Notes under the pieces: generated by a model | Seen by the model: only the letters and a program-made list of their open reading frames with translations | Database searches by the model: none | Told to the model about the DNA's origin: nothing | Translations under genes and position numbers: made by a program | Part shown: piece by piece, positions 62,919-64,000 of the stretch | Numbering within the stretch: the first letter of the stretch is position 1 | Layout: each line of letters begins with the position of its first letter | NCBI RefSeq assembly: GCF_964340395.1 | Contig: NC_135549.1 | Location: 20,524,342 to 20,588,341, forward strand | DNA length: 64,000 bases | Direction: 5' to 3' | DNA from: Glandiceps talaboti | Lineage: Eukaryota; Hemichordata; Enteropneusta; Spengelidae

Positions 62919-64000
<1,082 letters not shown>

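Overview
This is a eukaryotic (metazoan) nuclear window: AT-rich, with small exons, GT-AG introns, abundant microsatellites, minisatellites and MITE-like elements. The three spliced genes have clear animal orthologues, and the density of palindromic repeats suits a marine invertebrate such as a hemichordate or cephalochordate. The species cannot be fixed from the sequence alone.

Layout. (1) Positions 1-13412, minus strand: the 5' two thirds of AASS (bifunctional lysine-ketoglutarate reductase/saccharopine dehydrogenase of mitochondrial lysine catabolism). Fourteen phase-consistent coding exons are readable and the rest lies off the left edge. A possible promoter and 5' leader exon lie near 15.8-16.0 kb. 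(2) 17.4-20.8 kb: the decayed remnant of a virus-like mobile element. It holds a broken polymerase-helicase gene, a small accessory gene that overlaps it by four bases (ATGA), a partial duplicate of that accessory gene, and an uninterrupted fibre-like gene on the opposite strand. (3) 21.6-24.5 kb, plus strand: a complete three-coding-exon Golgi carbohydrate sulfotransferase (HNK-1/chondroitin/dermatan sulfotransferase family). (4) 24.7-25.95 kb: a duplicated scrap of the sulfotransferase 3' end, then a nested palindrome of (TA)n arrays holding two hammerhead-ribozyme motifs. A third copy sits at 56.9 kb. (5) 27.0 kb to beyond 61.0 kb, plus strand: an FGD5/FGD6-type Rho guanine-nucleotide exchange factor. 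It has a tiny first coding exon, a 16-kb intron, a 2.9-kb Pro-rich exon and the first two exons of the DH domain; the remainder lies off the right edge.

AASS and the sulfotransferase are divergently transcribed, and the viral remnant sits between their 5' ends. The three host genes share no evident pathway. The stretches between exons are mostly intronic or intergenic repeats, at least eight of them MITE-like families recognised by inverted ends and repeated copies. The most notable observations are the virus-like polymerase-helicase element, the hammerhead ribozymes inside (TA)n arrays, and tandem duplications that copy the splice donors of AASS exons 3 and 4.
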